A stretch of 64,000 nt of DNA from Phytoseiulus persimilis. Taxonomy: Eukaryota > Arthropoda > Arachnida > Mesostigmata > Phytoseiidae. How positions within the stretch are numbered: position 1 is the stretch's first letter; each line of letters begins with the position of its first letter. A program made the position numbers and the translations under genes. The notes beneath the pieces are model-generated. The model worked only from the letters and a program-made list of their open reading frames with translations, did no database searches and was not told where the DNA came from. Positions 1-12,321 of this stretch are shown one piece after another. The stretch lies in contig CM075102.1 in the NCBI GenBank assembly GCA_037576195.1, positions 15,744,745-15,808,744 on the forward strand. Direction: 5' to 3'.

Positions 1-36
1 GAGGAGAAGACGGAGGAGCCGCAGCCGGGTCTCTAA
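1..36 (+). CDS. possible C-terminal end of a gene cut by the window edge
   Basis: The first 33 bases read as an acidic, proline-containing tail (EEKTEEPQPGL) followed by TAA. This resembles a plausible C-terminus, but the segment is too short to test and no upstream sequence is available. It could equally be untranslated sequence. I do not recognise a family. Confidence 0.15.
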   Translation, partial: EEKTEEPQPGL

Positions 37-3000
37 TTGGGCGACGAGCAGAAGCGACAGAGACCGACACGGCGCCGCTGGCGTAGCCCCACCAAGGCCG
101 CCGTCGCCAAGCTATCATCAAGATGTGAAACTTTCTTCACCACATTGAAAGGAGTGAGCCAACGGATATCTCGCTCGGAGGATCCAACGAGTCGGGATCG
201 GCCGGTTCAGCAGCCACCCAGTCTCTCGATGGAGTGATACAATCACAGTCATCAGCTCGAGCCCTATCTCAACCACTGGTTCGACCGACCGGAACAGAGA
301 AAGAGTGAGAGACTATGTCGGACAGGCGGCGGCGGTGGCGGAGATCGTGGGCATGTTCGGCTCCTCGGCTGGATGGTTAGCCCTCAAATGGTGGGTCATG
401 TTAGTTTTTGTTTCGAACGAACGTAACTCCGCACCCGCCGAATTTCTCTGAAGCAATTTCATCGTCGGAATTCTCGCTTCCACATCGGCCAGGGCAGAAT
501 ACGACGATCTTGTGAGAATTCGCCGTCGATAAAAACAAACGAACGGGTTGAGGAGGAGATCGTGATCAAACTCCGACACTTCAAAGTCAGACGGCCTCAC
601 TTATGTGGTCCAGGGAGCGTTCCGGGCCCCGAATCCGCACTTTCCGACGCTGTATTCGCCTCTCCGAGCATCAATTCGGCGCAATCACTGGAATACTCTG
701 CTAATTGTGATATTGGTCCTCCGATGTGAGGGATGCTTTCAGCCCGGAAAGAATAACACCCGATCGGAGTCGGACCCGCGTCAACTGAGGCTCACGCCGA
801 AACTTTGATTCAAGGCACGATCGTTAAGCGAACCTCTCCTTCGAGTGTAAACACCCGGAGAACCAACGCGAAAACCAATCTCAGCCCGTTCGTTTCCATA
901 GATTGTGCTTGCTCAGAAGGGCTTCTCGAGGAGCGGTTGAAATTTCGTCCGATTTGAGCAAAGGAAGTCACTTTCGAAGCGCGTCGGAAGCGAGCTACGA
1001 CGCAGCCGATTTGCGAATCCTGCGTTGCAGTTGGGAAATCGAAAGAAACCGGAGACGCAACAGATGGAGGGATCACATGGCATTGCTCGCCATGCTAGGA
1101 CTTTCCGCGGGTTGCTGTTAAACGTTCTCGAGTCTGCGCTCAGCAATGCGTGCTTGGCGGTGATCTCCGAGGGCGTGTTCCATACAAATTGTCGATGCTG
1201 ATCGTAGTTCATCGAGATCCTCTCCTCCGTCTCTCTACGGTCTTCGCAGGAATTCTTTCAAGCCAGGGGCGCGGGGGAGAAGGCACCAAAGCGTTCCCAT
1301 CTAGATCCGTCCCGCGTTGCAGTTGGAAGAACGGCCAATATGAAGAACTGATGGAAGGCGCAAGCGGTGATTCAAGCTCCAGAGGAACGTAAACACGGTG
1401 TGAATCTGTCGATGCGAATCCGTATGTGTCATGAAGACCTGGTGAAGGACTCTAGCATCTCATTGGTCCGTAGAAAAGAACGCCCGCAGGAAAGAATTCG
1501 CTCTATATGAATACACTCCGAATCTTATCCCACGATCTTGAACGATGCCGAAGACTTCTCGACCATGCAAACTCAGGAGCGCATCCGTGAAACACATCCA
1601 GCACATGCCAGATGAAATATGGTCAAAATCACTCCCGAATAGGATAGAGATCCTCGGGAAACAGACCGAGCTCTGCATACGAACGCAGGCGCTGACTCGA
1701 GCCACCAATATTGGTCTGAGGAACACCAGCCCTGAATGCACATAATTGAAGAGAGAGTGGAAGAAATGTGAGAGCACAGCTGGAGGCGAGACACCCTTCT
1801 AGAAAAACAGCCTGAGCCGATACTGTGAATGAGGTACGAGGTTTTACTTTCACGGCAATCGAAGATGGGTGCTCCAGTAGCCCGAGCGACAGCAGGCATG
1901 CTGCCAACTAAAGGACTTTCCGGCAACAGGGCAACAACGTGTGCCTAAGATGCGGCACATACCAAGAGACTGTACAACACATAAACTTCGAATGCAAGAC
2001 CCATCGCCAATTGTACAAAACGAAGCTTGCCTCTGAAAAGTGAGGAAAATGAGACTGAATGATCCGCGGAAGCACCTGAAATGGAAGCCTGACCCGATCA
2101 GATGTGGACCCCTACATATCTCGAACCGAGTCAAGAGCAATGAGCCCATTCATATATGAATGAGAACGTTGGAAGCACCACATTCGTTTTGTCCTTCTCC
2201 TGGGGAATCCATTGACTCGAAGAGCAGAATATCTGATAACTTCCTTGAGCTTGTCGAATGTTCAACCTCTCGACGGCTTCATGCATGGAGGCTACGTTCG
2301 GGATCCTGAGCGCGGAATCGAGTCGTTGAGTGAAGCTTGTGCCGAGAGATCTCCTTCTGAGAGGACAGCGATCAAGAGGCGAAATTTTGGTTCTGTTCCG
2401 GGAGTCCGATTGCGCTCCCTGGTGTCCATGCTCTATGGGTCCTTCTTCTGGCGGTGTGGAGAATCGGTTCCGATGTCATTGTACGAGGTGTTCCCAGCCA
2501 CCGGAAACCCCATATCTGGAGAAAGGTCTCGATGGAATCAATAGTACTCATCAGACGGAATCACCACTATCCATGTTCTCCCACCAGAATTCGTTCTCGA
2601 GTGGAACATCTGCTGCAGTATTTTGAGCGATTGGAAGTCTTGTCGAAGCTCTTAATTCAGCGGAGCCACGGAGTGAATTTCATCCGTCGCTGCTTGGGGT
2701 GTATCATGATCTTTGATTTATAAATCGGTCGTCGAAACGCTATCGTTCGTGCTGTCCGTTCGTCGACTCAATCAAAACTTCCTCCGAGCTTACCTCGCTG
2801 CAATCTGCTCCTCCCGAGCGATTACGGCCAATGATCAATGAGATCGATTCGATTATCTATGGAAAGTGCCTCTTCAGCCAATGGTCAACGGGATCATCCC
2901 GGAGACGGACGCGACAAACGTTCCCTTCCGTCGCATCTATCTCCATGAAGCTCTCTCTGATATCTTAACAGCAGAGGACTCGTTTGACATTCGTCCAAAA

Positions 3001-3743
3001 CCCCACCGCTGCAGACGCTGCCCGAGACACATGCTGTCGACGGCGTCGACGAAGACGTCATCGACGTTGAGGGTCCGCCGCTTTTCATCAGTGAGGGGGT
3101 GACCGACTCTACGTGGACCGCGACCGCCAATTACTGCGCGTTTCAGATGGAGCCGGCGGCGGCCGGGGGGGCTAATCAGACGCGACGTCTTCCGCTACCA
3201 GATCAACATCGTCGTCCTCGTCATCATCATGATCGTCTCGACCCGTGGGGAGGGGAGCCTTGAGCAAACATACACAACCTGAACGAGCGGATGACTCCGT
3301 AGCCCGAGCAGGGAACGAACGACAGACTTACGGACATCAGCCAGCCAGCCAGCCTGCCTGCCTACCAGGCGATCAGCCAGGCATGCCGGCAGTCCGGGAG
3401 GCAGGCAGACCGCCAGGAGGAGTAGATCTCAAGCCGAAGATACAGTGGCTGGCTGGCGGCGCGTAGCCCGAGCGCTGAGCGCGCAGACAACGGCAGCCGC
3501 CGGTTTCGTCGTTGTTGGTGTTGCCTCGTGGTCGCAGCACCAACAAGAACCTCCTTTCCACGGCTGGCTGCATGGCGCCAATAGAACCCTCTCTTGTCGG
3601 ACAGAATGAAACCAAGACCCCGGCTGTCAGAGCGAGTCTCTCAGATCGTGCTCGAACGTCGTTCGCTTCAAGTAGTGACTTGTTTCAATCGTTGCTGTTA
3701 CTGTTGATCCAGGAAGGGTGGCAGTACAATTTCACGGTGTCCG
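37..3743. other. intergenic or 5' flanking sequence upstream of the BAMBI-like gene
   Basis: No convincing gene is visible. The open frames are short and overlap on both strands. One segment near 3001-3091 follows a good acceptor (ccaccgctgcag) and ends at a plausible donor (ATCA|GTGAGG). It reads as an acidic peptide in one frame, so it could be an untranslated or coding exon, but nothing confirms this. A simple CAGC/CCTG-rich stretch lies around 3340-3410. The region presumably holds the promoter and 5' UTR of the gene starting at 3744; I see no clear TATA box. Confidence 0.3.
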
Positions 3744-6700
3744 ATGGCTATATACGTTCGACTTTTGGCCTTTGTGGCCGCAACTCTCACTCTCATCGAA
3801 GGTATGTGTCCTTTCTGAGGTGCATCTTAGCGTTTGATTACGGCTGCAAGAACTTGCATCACGTGTCGCCAGTTCTTGGAGAATGACGATGATGGTCCAA
3901 CTTGGCTCGGTTGGAGCCAGTCTCTCCCTACGATCGGTTGTCTCCGAGTGGAATGACGAGTGAGAGGTACAACAATGAAAGTTGAGTCTCGGCGTACTCC
4001 ATGATCAGATCGCCACGAAAGATAACGTGATATTCTTCGGGGAGCTCTGTCGACTTCTCTGCTCCTCCCAGCTGCTTGGAGAGGTGCGGAGCCAGGGCAA
4101 AGTAGTGGGGAGGGGGGGGGGGGGGCGTCAAACGCCGCGCGAAACTTCAGCTCAGATGAGCTGCGAGTGACTTTTGCTGTTTTTGTCCAACTCTCGTCAA
4201 TTCGAACGGCACTCATCTGAAAGCCTCCGACGGAACAAGGCGTCGATGAAAGCTCATCCGTTCGGAAAAGCTTCCCTTTTACCGAGGAGCAACAGGTTTA
4301 GTCACCTGGGCAGCGGTATCGTCGACAACCGGCGCGTGAGGGATGCGAGTCATGCATCTGATTCTCCCCGAAGAGCCTCGTTCCTTGCGCGAACAAGAGA
4401 CCACATTGCTGACACGGGCCATGACAGTCTGTTCCGATCTCTGGTCGTTCTGTAGAGCATCTCAACACTCCGAGGAATCTCGTTTTAAAAAAGAGTGTCA
4501 GTCATAAAGGTCTGCTGTCTATTTGGACACTGAACAGAGAGATAATGCGGATTCGAATTGATTTACGCCATAACCCGGGAAGTCAGGAATCGCGGCTACG
4601 TGCGGCTGCTCAGTGGTCCGCTGCGATTGACTCGAAGCACTCTCGCTTCGAAAGCTGGAAGAGAGCGCGAAACGATACCGGGGATCCTTGCAGATTGGTC
4701 GCCATCGTCATCTGTGAAGATGTCGGAGGAGCTCCGGTCAGAGATGATCTCCAACCTGGCTTGCAGTGCCTCAAGTCTTCAATGTGAACTCCGCTCAGAG
4801 CGTGCTTGATTGTCGGGCGAGTAGTGTCCCTAGTTAATCGATCGAGTCTAATAGATGTGGCCCTGGTGACAGCACGCCGTGATCCGTTCTCGAGCTGCGG
4901 ATGAGCTTCTGCTCGAGTCCATGTCGGTGATATGACGATCACTCTCGCTGGGAACCCTTCCAGAGCGAACGTATTTCAAGGAATCGCAGGCTGAATCATC
5001 CGATCTTCTTATTGAGTTTCTAGAGTGTAGAGCGCCGAGCTTCGGCGGATCCCCGCGTGGTTCGTGGAAGCGTGGACCTTTAAAAGTCACGGTGCCTTAC
5101 CGTTGCATCCTGCACGGACACGCTCGGCCAAGCCGTCCACCTGACGATGATGTCATACCTCCCTCGGCGTCGGGAATATGAGAACGCTCGCCAGATCGTC
5201 TGAGTGCTGAAACAATGGCGGCGAACTTAATGGCCGGCGTCGAACTCAAAAGGGCGACGGGGCGTGTTTACACCTTCGACGTCGGGGTCTCTCCAAACCC
5301 TGACGGCATCGTAAACTCTGCGCGTCGTTCCCGTAGAGATTCGCGCGGAGGGTCGAGTTCGTTCCAGCGTGTTCGTTCCGAGAGAGATCGTTGCGCTGGG
5401 AACGAGCATCGCCGGGAAAAAACTTGCGAATGGGCGGGACGGCTCTCCGCGACATTCCTGCAAAAATCCCCGCTAGCATTGTTCGAGCAGTTCATGCTCG
5501 AACGCCTCCGGCTGGCCTGGATTCTTTCGGCTGCGCTGCTGATGAACTCCGAGTCGGAGTCCTCAAGCAAGAGAGCATCGCCCAGAGAATGGACATCGAG
5601 ACAATAATACGATACGCGACAGAACACCTTCTGCTCCCGTATTATCACAACCAGTCTGGCCGGTGGCTAACCGACCCAGCCCGGCCTGGACCCGCTAGTT
5701 CGGAGCTATCGGCACGATGTCCGTTTGTCGCCTCGGTCGGACGTTCTCCGTCGGTCGGTTCGTTTGTATGTAGCTCGACTCCTTCCATGAGGAGTCCATG
5801 AGTTCACAGGTCTGCGGATCTGTTTTGTTCGAGGCTCGCCCGCCTTTGTGCATCGGATTCGTTCGCTCTTCAGACCTGGAGTTTGCTGGCCCATTGTGTA
5901 GTCAAACATCGTTTGAGGCTCAACAGATCGCCGAGTGGTCCGGCTCGATGTGTCGACATGGCTCTCGAGAAGCACAAGTGGCCAGATCGAAAGTAAACAT
6001 CGGCTGGTTCTGGGCTCTCGATGCCCAAGTGGGGTTGCTCCAAGTTTCCGTTATGTAATCCCGCCGAAAGTCGGTGGCGGCTCGAGCGATCCTCGACGCC
6101 AGCCGACTTCAAGATGGTGTAGCAGGGGAGGGGGGCTCTCGTCGAGTTCAAGAGTTTCTCGCGAATCTCGACTTGCGTGGAATCCGCTCTGGAAGTGGGC
6201 TCGTTATTCGGAGGAATGGCATTCGCGAGTCCGTGTCCTCTAATTGGGGTTTTGTTTTGAGGGTGTCTCATCCACGCAGACGATGGCATCATCATTTTGT
6301 AGCAAATTCCATGAATTCAGAGCCCCCAGAACACCCTCCACAGAGTTGGCGGCAGCGGTGGTGGCGCCGTCCGTCTGTCTCACCTCCATGATCAGAGATG
6401 AGCGGTTGTTAGATTCGACCATAGGATACTGCGAGACAACGAACCGTTCAGTTCGAACGCCGCCGTTCGGGATAACATCTCCTGCTCTCCGCCGATATCA
6501 TTGCTGAGATCTCTTCCTCATAGAATCATTACAATCGATGCCTACGAGTCAGTCGACCAGCCAGCCAGACAATCAGGCAGTCGGTCGGTCGGACCGCGAG
6601 ACAACGACGCCATCGTTCGAGCTCCGAAATCACTTCATTTTGGGCGGTGAGAATGATCCCTTATCGAGGCATTGTTTCGGAAAGCTGGGACTTCGCGCAC

Positions 6701-9700
6701 TCGTTGATTGCCAATTAACCGAATCGTCGAGGCAGTACATCTCCGGGCTCTGTTTCTTGCAACACTCGATTTGTTTAGAGTATTCTGTGTCGACGGCCGC
6801 GCAGTGATCCATCAGTCTGGTTTCGAGAGCAACTACCGTGAACGACGAATTGGGTTTCCAACATCGGATTGCTCACGGACCTCGTGTTTGCTGGATGGGT
6901 TCCACGTGAGGGGTGCGGGGCGGGATTATTTACGCGAAGCGAACGCGCTGGTAAACTCCGAGCCGCTTTCCGTGAACCGCAGTCTCCAGAAGTCGGATCT
7001 TTTCCTCATCAATATCAGAACCATCGGCCCGATTCCTCCATCTCCTCCCTCTCGGCTCAAAACAACTCACTCGAGCTAAAACGCAAATTGTGGCTTTCGG
7101 GTTGGCTGGAGAAGAGGGGAGGAACCTCTCGTGAAAGTTCACCCGGGAACGAGGAGTCAATCGCGTATTTGATGTTGCGTCGACGCATCTCGGTCCTGCG
7201 GTCCGAGTTCGAAAACCGCACACGCTTCTCAGACAGCTCCCGCATGCCGCGGAATGCTGCAGTCGAACGACAAACACACGGGGTTTGAATCCTGTTTCGG
7301 ACACCAGTCGCTTGATTTCAACTCGTAATTCTAGCTGTGATTCTGTTCTACGAGACGCAGACAGCAGGACGGACCTAGGAGGCCATCGGGTTCTGAATCG
7401 TAATTTTGGTTCCTCTGTGCGAGGTCCAACTGTGACGGGTTCTTCAGCGAGCAACCCGTAATTTGGGGGTACTTTAGGTTGGGTTACTTCTCTAGAAGTC
7501 CCTCGTTTCGGTCGGGCTGTCTTTCGGTTGTCTGTTCGTCGGTAGATCTGCGCTGGGAGTAATCATCATGATGCCGTATGCGCTGATGACAGCCGGCCGA
7601 GATGTGACTGAGGGATTCCGTGACCGAAATGTTTGAAAAGGCCTCCGGTTTGATTGAAGACAACACAACGCGCCACCGTCGGACCTCGTACGGCGTCGCT
7701 GGCGGATGACAAGGGAGCGTGTTCGTGCATGTTTCCAGTCTAGCTCAGCTCCAAAGCGAACCAGAATCGTTTCCCTGTGAGTCTCTAGATCTTCGACTTC
7801 CGGCGCCCTCACCGAATAAACCTCTCCGGACAGTTCCTTCGTTCGATGTCCCCCTCACTTACCCGGTCCGTCCGGCTTAGGGAAACAGCCGTGGAAAAGC
7901 GGGTGACGAGAGACACGCCGGGAACGAGAAAAGCTCCAGAGAAAGCTTGAGAGCCTTAGAACGCCTCCTACGCGCCAGTATCTTCGGTCGGGATCGCTAG
8001 TCGCGCTCATTCTTTCTTTCTGTTCTTCTCCGTAACATGGGATGCAGGCTCGTTCTGTCTGGTTGGCTGGGTAGCGAGCAGTCGGTCGTTTGCTCGAGTG
8101 GGTTCCTTTTCGCCTCGCTCCCTCGGGCGCTCGCTTAGTGCCTGTGTCGCCCGATAACTTCGCAGTCTGTGATCTCCGATGAGCCTCCGAAGTGGCGGCG
8201 ACTTCGTAGACTTCAGGGAATTTCGTCTGACGTTCGGTTGCATGCGATGGACTTTCACGCTGCGCGTAGCGAGTCAGTAGCTCCAACCTGTTACGCTTTT
8301 CGTTCTCGAGTCGAGCCTCCGACCTTTTCGAACCCGTTCCGGCGTTTTCCTCGAAAACATGAGCATACCGCACCGGGAACGCTTTGCCTCAGTTTTTCCG
8401 GGCGCTTCCCGAGGCTTTCGGTGCCCCGCTTGGGTTTGGAGTTTAAGCAACCAAGCGAGATATGTACGTTCGAGGAGCGAAATAATCCGAGGATCGTAGC
8501 TCTGGGCGGAGTCGGAACCCGGAGGACCGTGACTCAGAACGGCGATCAACCTGTGCCATGCTTTGTGGCGCTTCGGCGCTTTCTCGGGTTTCGGATTAGC
8601 AGCGATACGAATTCTCTGCATCAGCTCGTAGGTTTTTCGCTTCGTGTTCGGCTGCCGAGCCTCGAAGCGAGCAGGGAGTTCGAGACCCCGACGGAGGAAG
8701 ACCCGTCAAGCAAAGTGGTTCGGGATCCGTTGGAAGGCTACACAGGCACCCATTCTGGATCACGAAAAAAAGTATCATGTTTCGAACCCGGGGTGTGGAT
8801 CCGTCCATCTGGAACGAACCAGCCGAGGCGTCCCATGGGCGTCCTTCCCTGTGGCGTGCGCTCTGTTTTTGTGACTGCCGGTCGGGGAATCTCTACGGCC
8901 AAGTTCTCAACGCGGTCCTTTGCAGCAGCTGACCGACCGTTGATCCACGAAGTATTCGCCTCTCTCGCTCGATTTCACAGAAAACGGAATCCTTCACGAG
9001 TGACCCACGCAACCCGCGACGTCAAGTACTCACTTGAAGGCGAAAAACGATATTAGCCGGTTGGATATTTCTCTTCTGTTTCGCTGTGCGAGTCGCTCGT
9101 GCGCAGTGGATTGTTTATACTGGTCGAGTACTTAGGCAAGATTTTATGTGTGCTTCGTGGATTGAGTTAAGCCTTAAAAATGGCTCGCTGGCTGCCCGCT
9201 CTGTTGTCATCGCACCCGTCTTCGCCGAATAGGTTCTTCAAACGTTATCTAAGTAGCTCTGGAGAATCGTCGACGGCCGCCTGGTTCAGGTTTCGTGAGG
9301 AGCTTCCCTCAGCGCCGTTCTTTCGGCGGCAGCGGCCGATCTTCTGTATGAGGCCCCGTAATTTTCGTGGGGCATTTGTTTGCTTTTGGCCAGGAAGTAC
9401 GATCTACAAATGACGTCGTCGTGGATCGTAGTCATTGGTGGACGAAGGAATCATCGGACGTAGAAAGCGAAACCAGGTTCCTCTCTCCTCTTCGGCCGGA
9501 GGTCTGTGTAACAGATTCAACATAGGGAAGCTCGACCAGAGCAGCCCTCGCTCATGCAGAGGCTTTCAAGGGTTCATCTCCGAGAGTTTCGAGTGTGTCC
9601 GCTGCGCAGACTTCCAGCCGACAAACCTCTGCTTACACTATCCGGTCGCCTCTTCAACAACTTCAGATCTTCCCCAAGAAAGGAGCTCTAAGGGATGGAA

Positions 9701-11538
9701 AAGATCGAAAAGATTCGACGGAGGCCCTCCAGACCCCCGCAGAGCTGTAATGAGCTCCATCATGATGAAGATCTGATGACAGCTAGACCACCTGATCGAG
9801 ACAAACAGAGAGAAAGCTGAAGATGATCTTGGTCATCTTTTCTCAACGTCAGATCGCGTTTCGATTCCCCGACGGGAGGTCTTCATCATCGGTCCCCTCA
9901 GATTGAGAAATTATTTTGATGTCTCCCAAATTACGCTGAACGATCGAAGCCACAACAGCTAATTCTGGACCGATAGCTCCGAGTATGCTGAGCCCCTCCA
10001 GCTTCAGCTGAGCCCGGAGAGGTCCATCTGAAGCCCGGCTTCGATCCAAATGTGAACGATTACTGCGTCCTGAATAGTTAGAGATCTCTGCTGCATGCAG
10101 CTCGGACCATTGCATGGACTGCACGCAATAGGGAAACATTCCGCCATTCGCTGTGAGGGCGAAGAGAATCTCATCTGCCGGTCGAGGCCTATTTCAACCG
10201 CTTTCGGTTTGAGTTTCGAAAGTCTGCTTTGCCCTCGGACAATCGATTCGAAATCTTTACCAAAGATCTTCAGTCAGCGAACTCATGCTGAGCAGTGTTG
10301 GCTGGCTGGCCGTCTGACTGACCGGCCGGCTCCACGACGTCTGAAAGCGTCTCCGTCAATAATGGGGATTTCAGCGGGCCGAAACGGGAGGGAGTGCCCC
10401 TCGTTTCCTTACCTAATAGATTCTCTAAAGAGTCGTTTATTAGGAGTCGCCACACGCTTTATTTACGGCAGCAAACAGTCGCCGACGTCGCGGCGGTGAA
10501 AGCCGTCCGTCAGACGGAAACGGACGAGCTGATTGCACCCTTAGCCATCATTCATTTCCTCTATTGAGCTCGAACTGATTTATTTCGCTATCCTTCCAGG
10601 CGGTTCAGCAGCTTCGTACAATCTACAATGCGCGTGCACCACGGATCTCTGCAAGCAACAGAACAAAACCACTTGCGACAAGGCCGCCATGTGCTACACG
10701 CAGTACTTGAAACGCCGAGACGGCTCCGATCCGATCATCAGAGGCTGCATCGTGAGCCGAACTTCGCTCCTGTGTGAGAACCGGAGACCGGCCGTGGCAA
10801 ACTGGCCAGTCCTTGTCTGTTGCAAGAACCAATTCTGCAACGAGCAACTGCCCCCTCAGTTCACCGATCTCATCGGGAACGTGACGCTGACCTCGCCTGT
10901 ACCTGTTCCCAGTAAGTATTTCAGTAGTTTGATAAGCGTCTCATGTCGTAGTCGGAACCTCCGTTCCATCTGAGCTTTCCATGCAGATCCATCCATCGGA
11001 GTTTTGTTCTTACACCTCCAGGGGCAGACTTAGTTTAAACGAGGCGTCTTATTAATAGGTCGTTCCCCTTCCAGGCAACGCGGTGCCAACCGACACAAGT
11101 CCAACAGAAACGGAGGACGGAACCGAGGAGGAGGATCCTCGCGACGAGGAAACGAACTACCCGTCCCAAAAACAGGAAACTGACTTCGAAGGGAACAAGA
11201 TTTACAATAATCCCCGTTTCCTCGATACCATCAAGAGACCCGAAACGAACATCGTACAACAACCCACGGATCACGGACTCAGCACGTTCCACGTAGTCAT
11301 CCTCATCACTGCTCTGGCTTTCCTCTTCCTGCTTTTCTTGGTTGGGTTCATCCTACTGCGACGTCAGGCACGCCTTTTCAACACGCCGTACATGGCTCCG
11401 AGCACCTACTCGAAGGAAGTGAATCTCGGTCATCACGAACATCATTGCGCTCCAACGAGAATGCCCTTGCCCAGAGGGTTGCCGGTGCAAATGGCGCGGA
11501 CCGCCTATGACAACAAGGTTTTGCATCAGCAACCTTGA
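3744..11538 (+). CDS. BAMBI: BAMBI-like TGF-beta/BMP pseudoreceptor (three exons)
   Basis: Coding exons are 3744-3801, 10600-10911 and 11075-11538; both introns are phase 1 and the joined frame gives 277 residues. Residues 1-19 form a signal peptide. Residues 30-108 carry the cysteine spacing of the three-finger receptor ectodomain, ending in the CCxxxxCN signature (CCKNQFCN). An acidic, Thr/Glu-rich stalk follows (about 127-190), then one membrane helix (196-218) and a 59-residue cytoplasmic tail without a kinase domain. The known BAMBI family acts at the plasma membrane as a decoy that blocks type I receptor complexes. Cysteine spacing fits BAMBI better than kinase-bearing receptors, and the length is close to the vertebrate protein (about 260). 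The function is inferred from the family. A truncated receptor is the alternative. Confidence 0.85.
3802..10599 (+). other. large first intron of the BAMBI-like gene
   Basis: This 6.8-kb intron separates the signal-peptide exon from the ectodomain exon (donor G|GTATGT, acceptor ccttccag). Intron phase and reading frame match exactly across it. Open frames inside, including a 295-codon one at 8169-9056, show no domain, no start context and no homology I recognise. A 16-base run of G lies near 4112-4127. Large first introns of signalling genes often hold enhancers, but I can point to no specific element. Confidence 0.7.
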
Positions 11539-11619
11539 AATAGAAGACGTGGAAATGTTAATTTATTCAAGTTACGTATTTGTGTCACTGTTGTCGTCCG
11601 TGATTGTAAATACTTTATA

Positions 11620-11625
11620 AATAAA
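11620..11625 (+). terminator. poly(A) signal of the BAMBI-like gene
   Basis: An AATAAA hexamer lies 82 bases after the stop codon, directly before a GA-dinucleotide run. It is the only canonical signal close to the gene's end. Confidence 0.7.
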
Positions 11626-11626
11626 T

Positions 11627-11627
<1 letters not shown>

Positions 11628-11663
<36 letters not shown>

Positions 11664-11669
11664 GAGAGA
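11628..11669. repeat. (GA)n microsatellite
   Basis: A run of about 15 perfect GA units (11630-11660) continues imperfectly to about 11669, immediately downstream of the poly(A) signal. Confidence 0.95.
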
Positions 11670-11781
11670 AATACTACAAAATCGAACATCAGCAGTTGTA
11701 TTTATCAAAGAATGCAAATGTTAATGCGAATTTTAATGAAAGAATGATGGAGTCGAGGACCATGATGACATGTCTGATCGA

Positions 11782-12321
11782 CTAATTTAGAGCGAAGCCT
11801 ATACGGAGAGACGGGGTCAAGAATTTCAATTCATCGCCGATGTGGCCCGTTGTGTATACGCGAAGAAACTTCCTGTTCTCCACGTCGTCATCGTAACGCT
11901 GTAAATAAACTGCGTGGTTCCGAAAGATCCAACGGGAAATCCGAATTCTTGCTAGCGCATTTTGCTCTTGAGTAAACTGGAACGCCACCAAAGCCACCTC
12001 CCTATTGACTGGAGATGCTGACCGTCGTGCACGTGGAGTGGAAATTTTTATTCAGAAACAATAATGTAAGGTGGCTCAGTATGGGAAAGCCTGTTTCTTG
12101 ATCTTCCATTCGTACAATATAATCCCTTCCAGTCCGGGGGCGAGTTATTCTGCCTCCGCGGATCACCTCGATTGCCGTGCCGAAGTTAAAAATATTGCTC
12201 CGGTCCTCCTCAGGGTTTTTGCGTCCGGCTCGGGCGTGAGTCCTATGCCGTGGGCGAAATCCTGTTGATTGGTTTCTTCTTCCCCGCATCCCATAACGTC
12301 ATAGTCGTCGTTCCGGGCAGC
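11782..12321 (-). CDS. candidate 3' exons of an unidentified gene
   Basis: Two exon candidates join in frame on the minus strand. The first is 12321-12167 (acceptor ctgtag, donor TCGAG|GTGATC, phase 2). The second is 12001-11782 (acceptor gtcaatag, TAA-type end at 11782). The joined peptide has an acidic start (NDDYDV, GEEE) and continues through an Arg/Ile-rich part (RIRISRWIFRNH) to a C-terminus ending in GFALN. Upstream exons are not resolved, so no start is proposed. It would be convergent with the BAMBI-like gene. I do not recognise the family. The acceptor is weak in pyrimidines, so this may be a relic or chance open frame. Confidence 0.28.

Noticed and set aside
8169..9056. 295-codon plus-strand open frame
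   Set aside because: It lies inside the BAMBI-like first intron, has no recognisable domain or signal, is Arg/Ser-rich in a GC-rich stretch, and overlaps long frames on the other strand.
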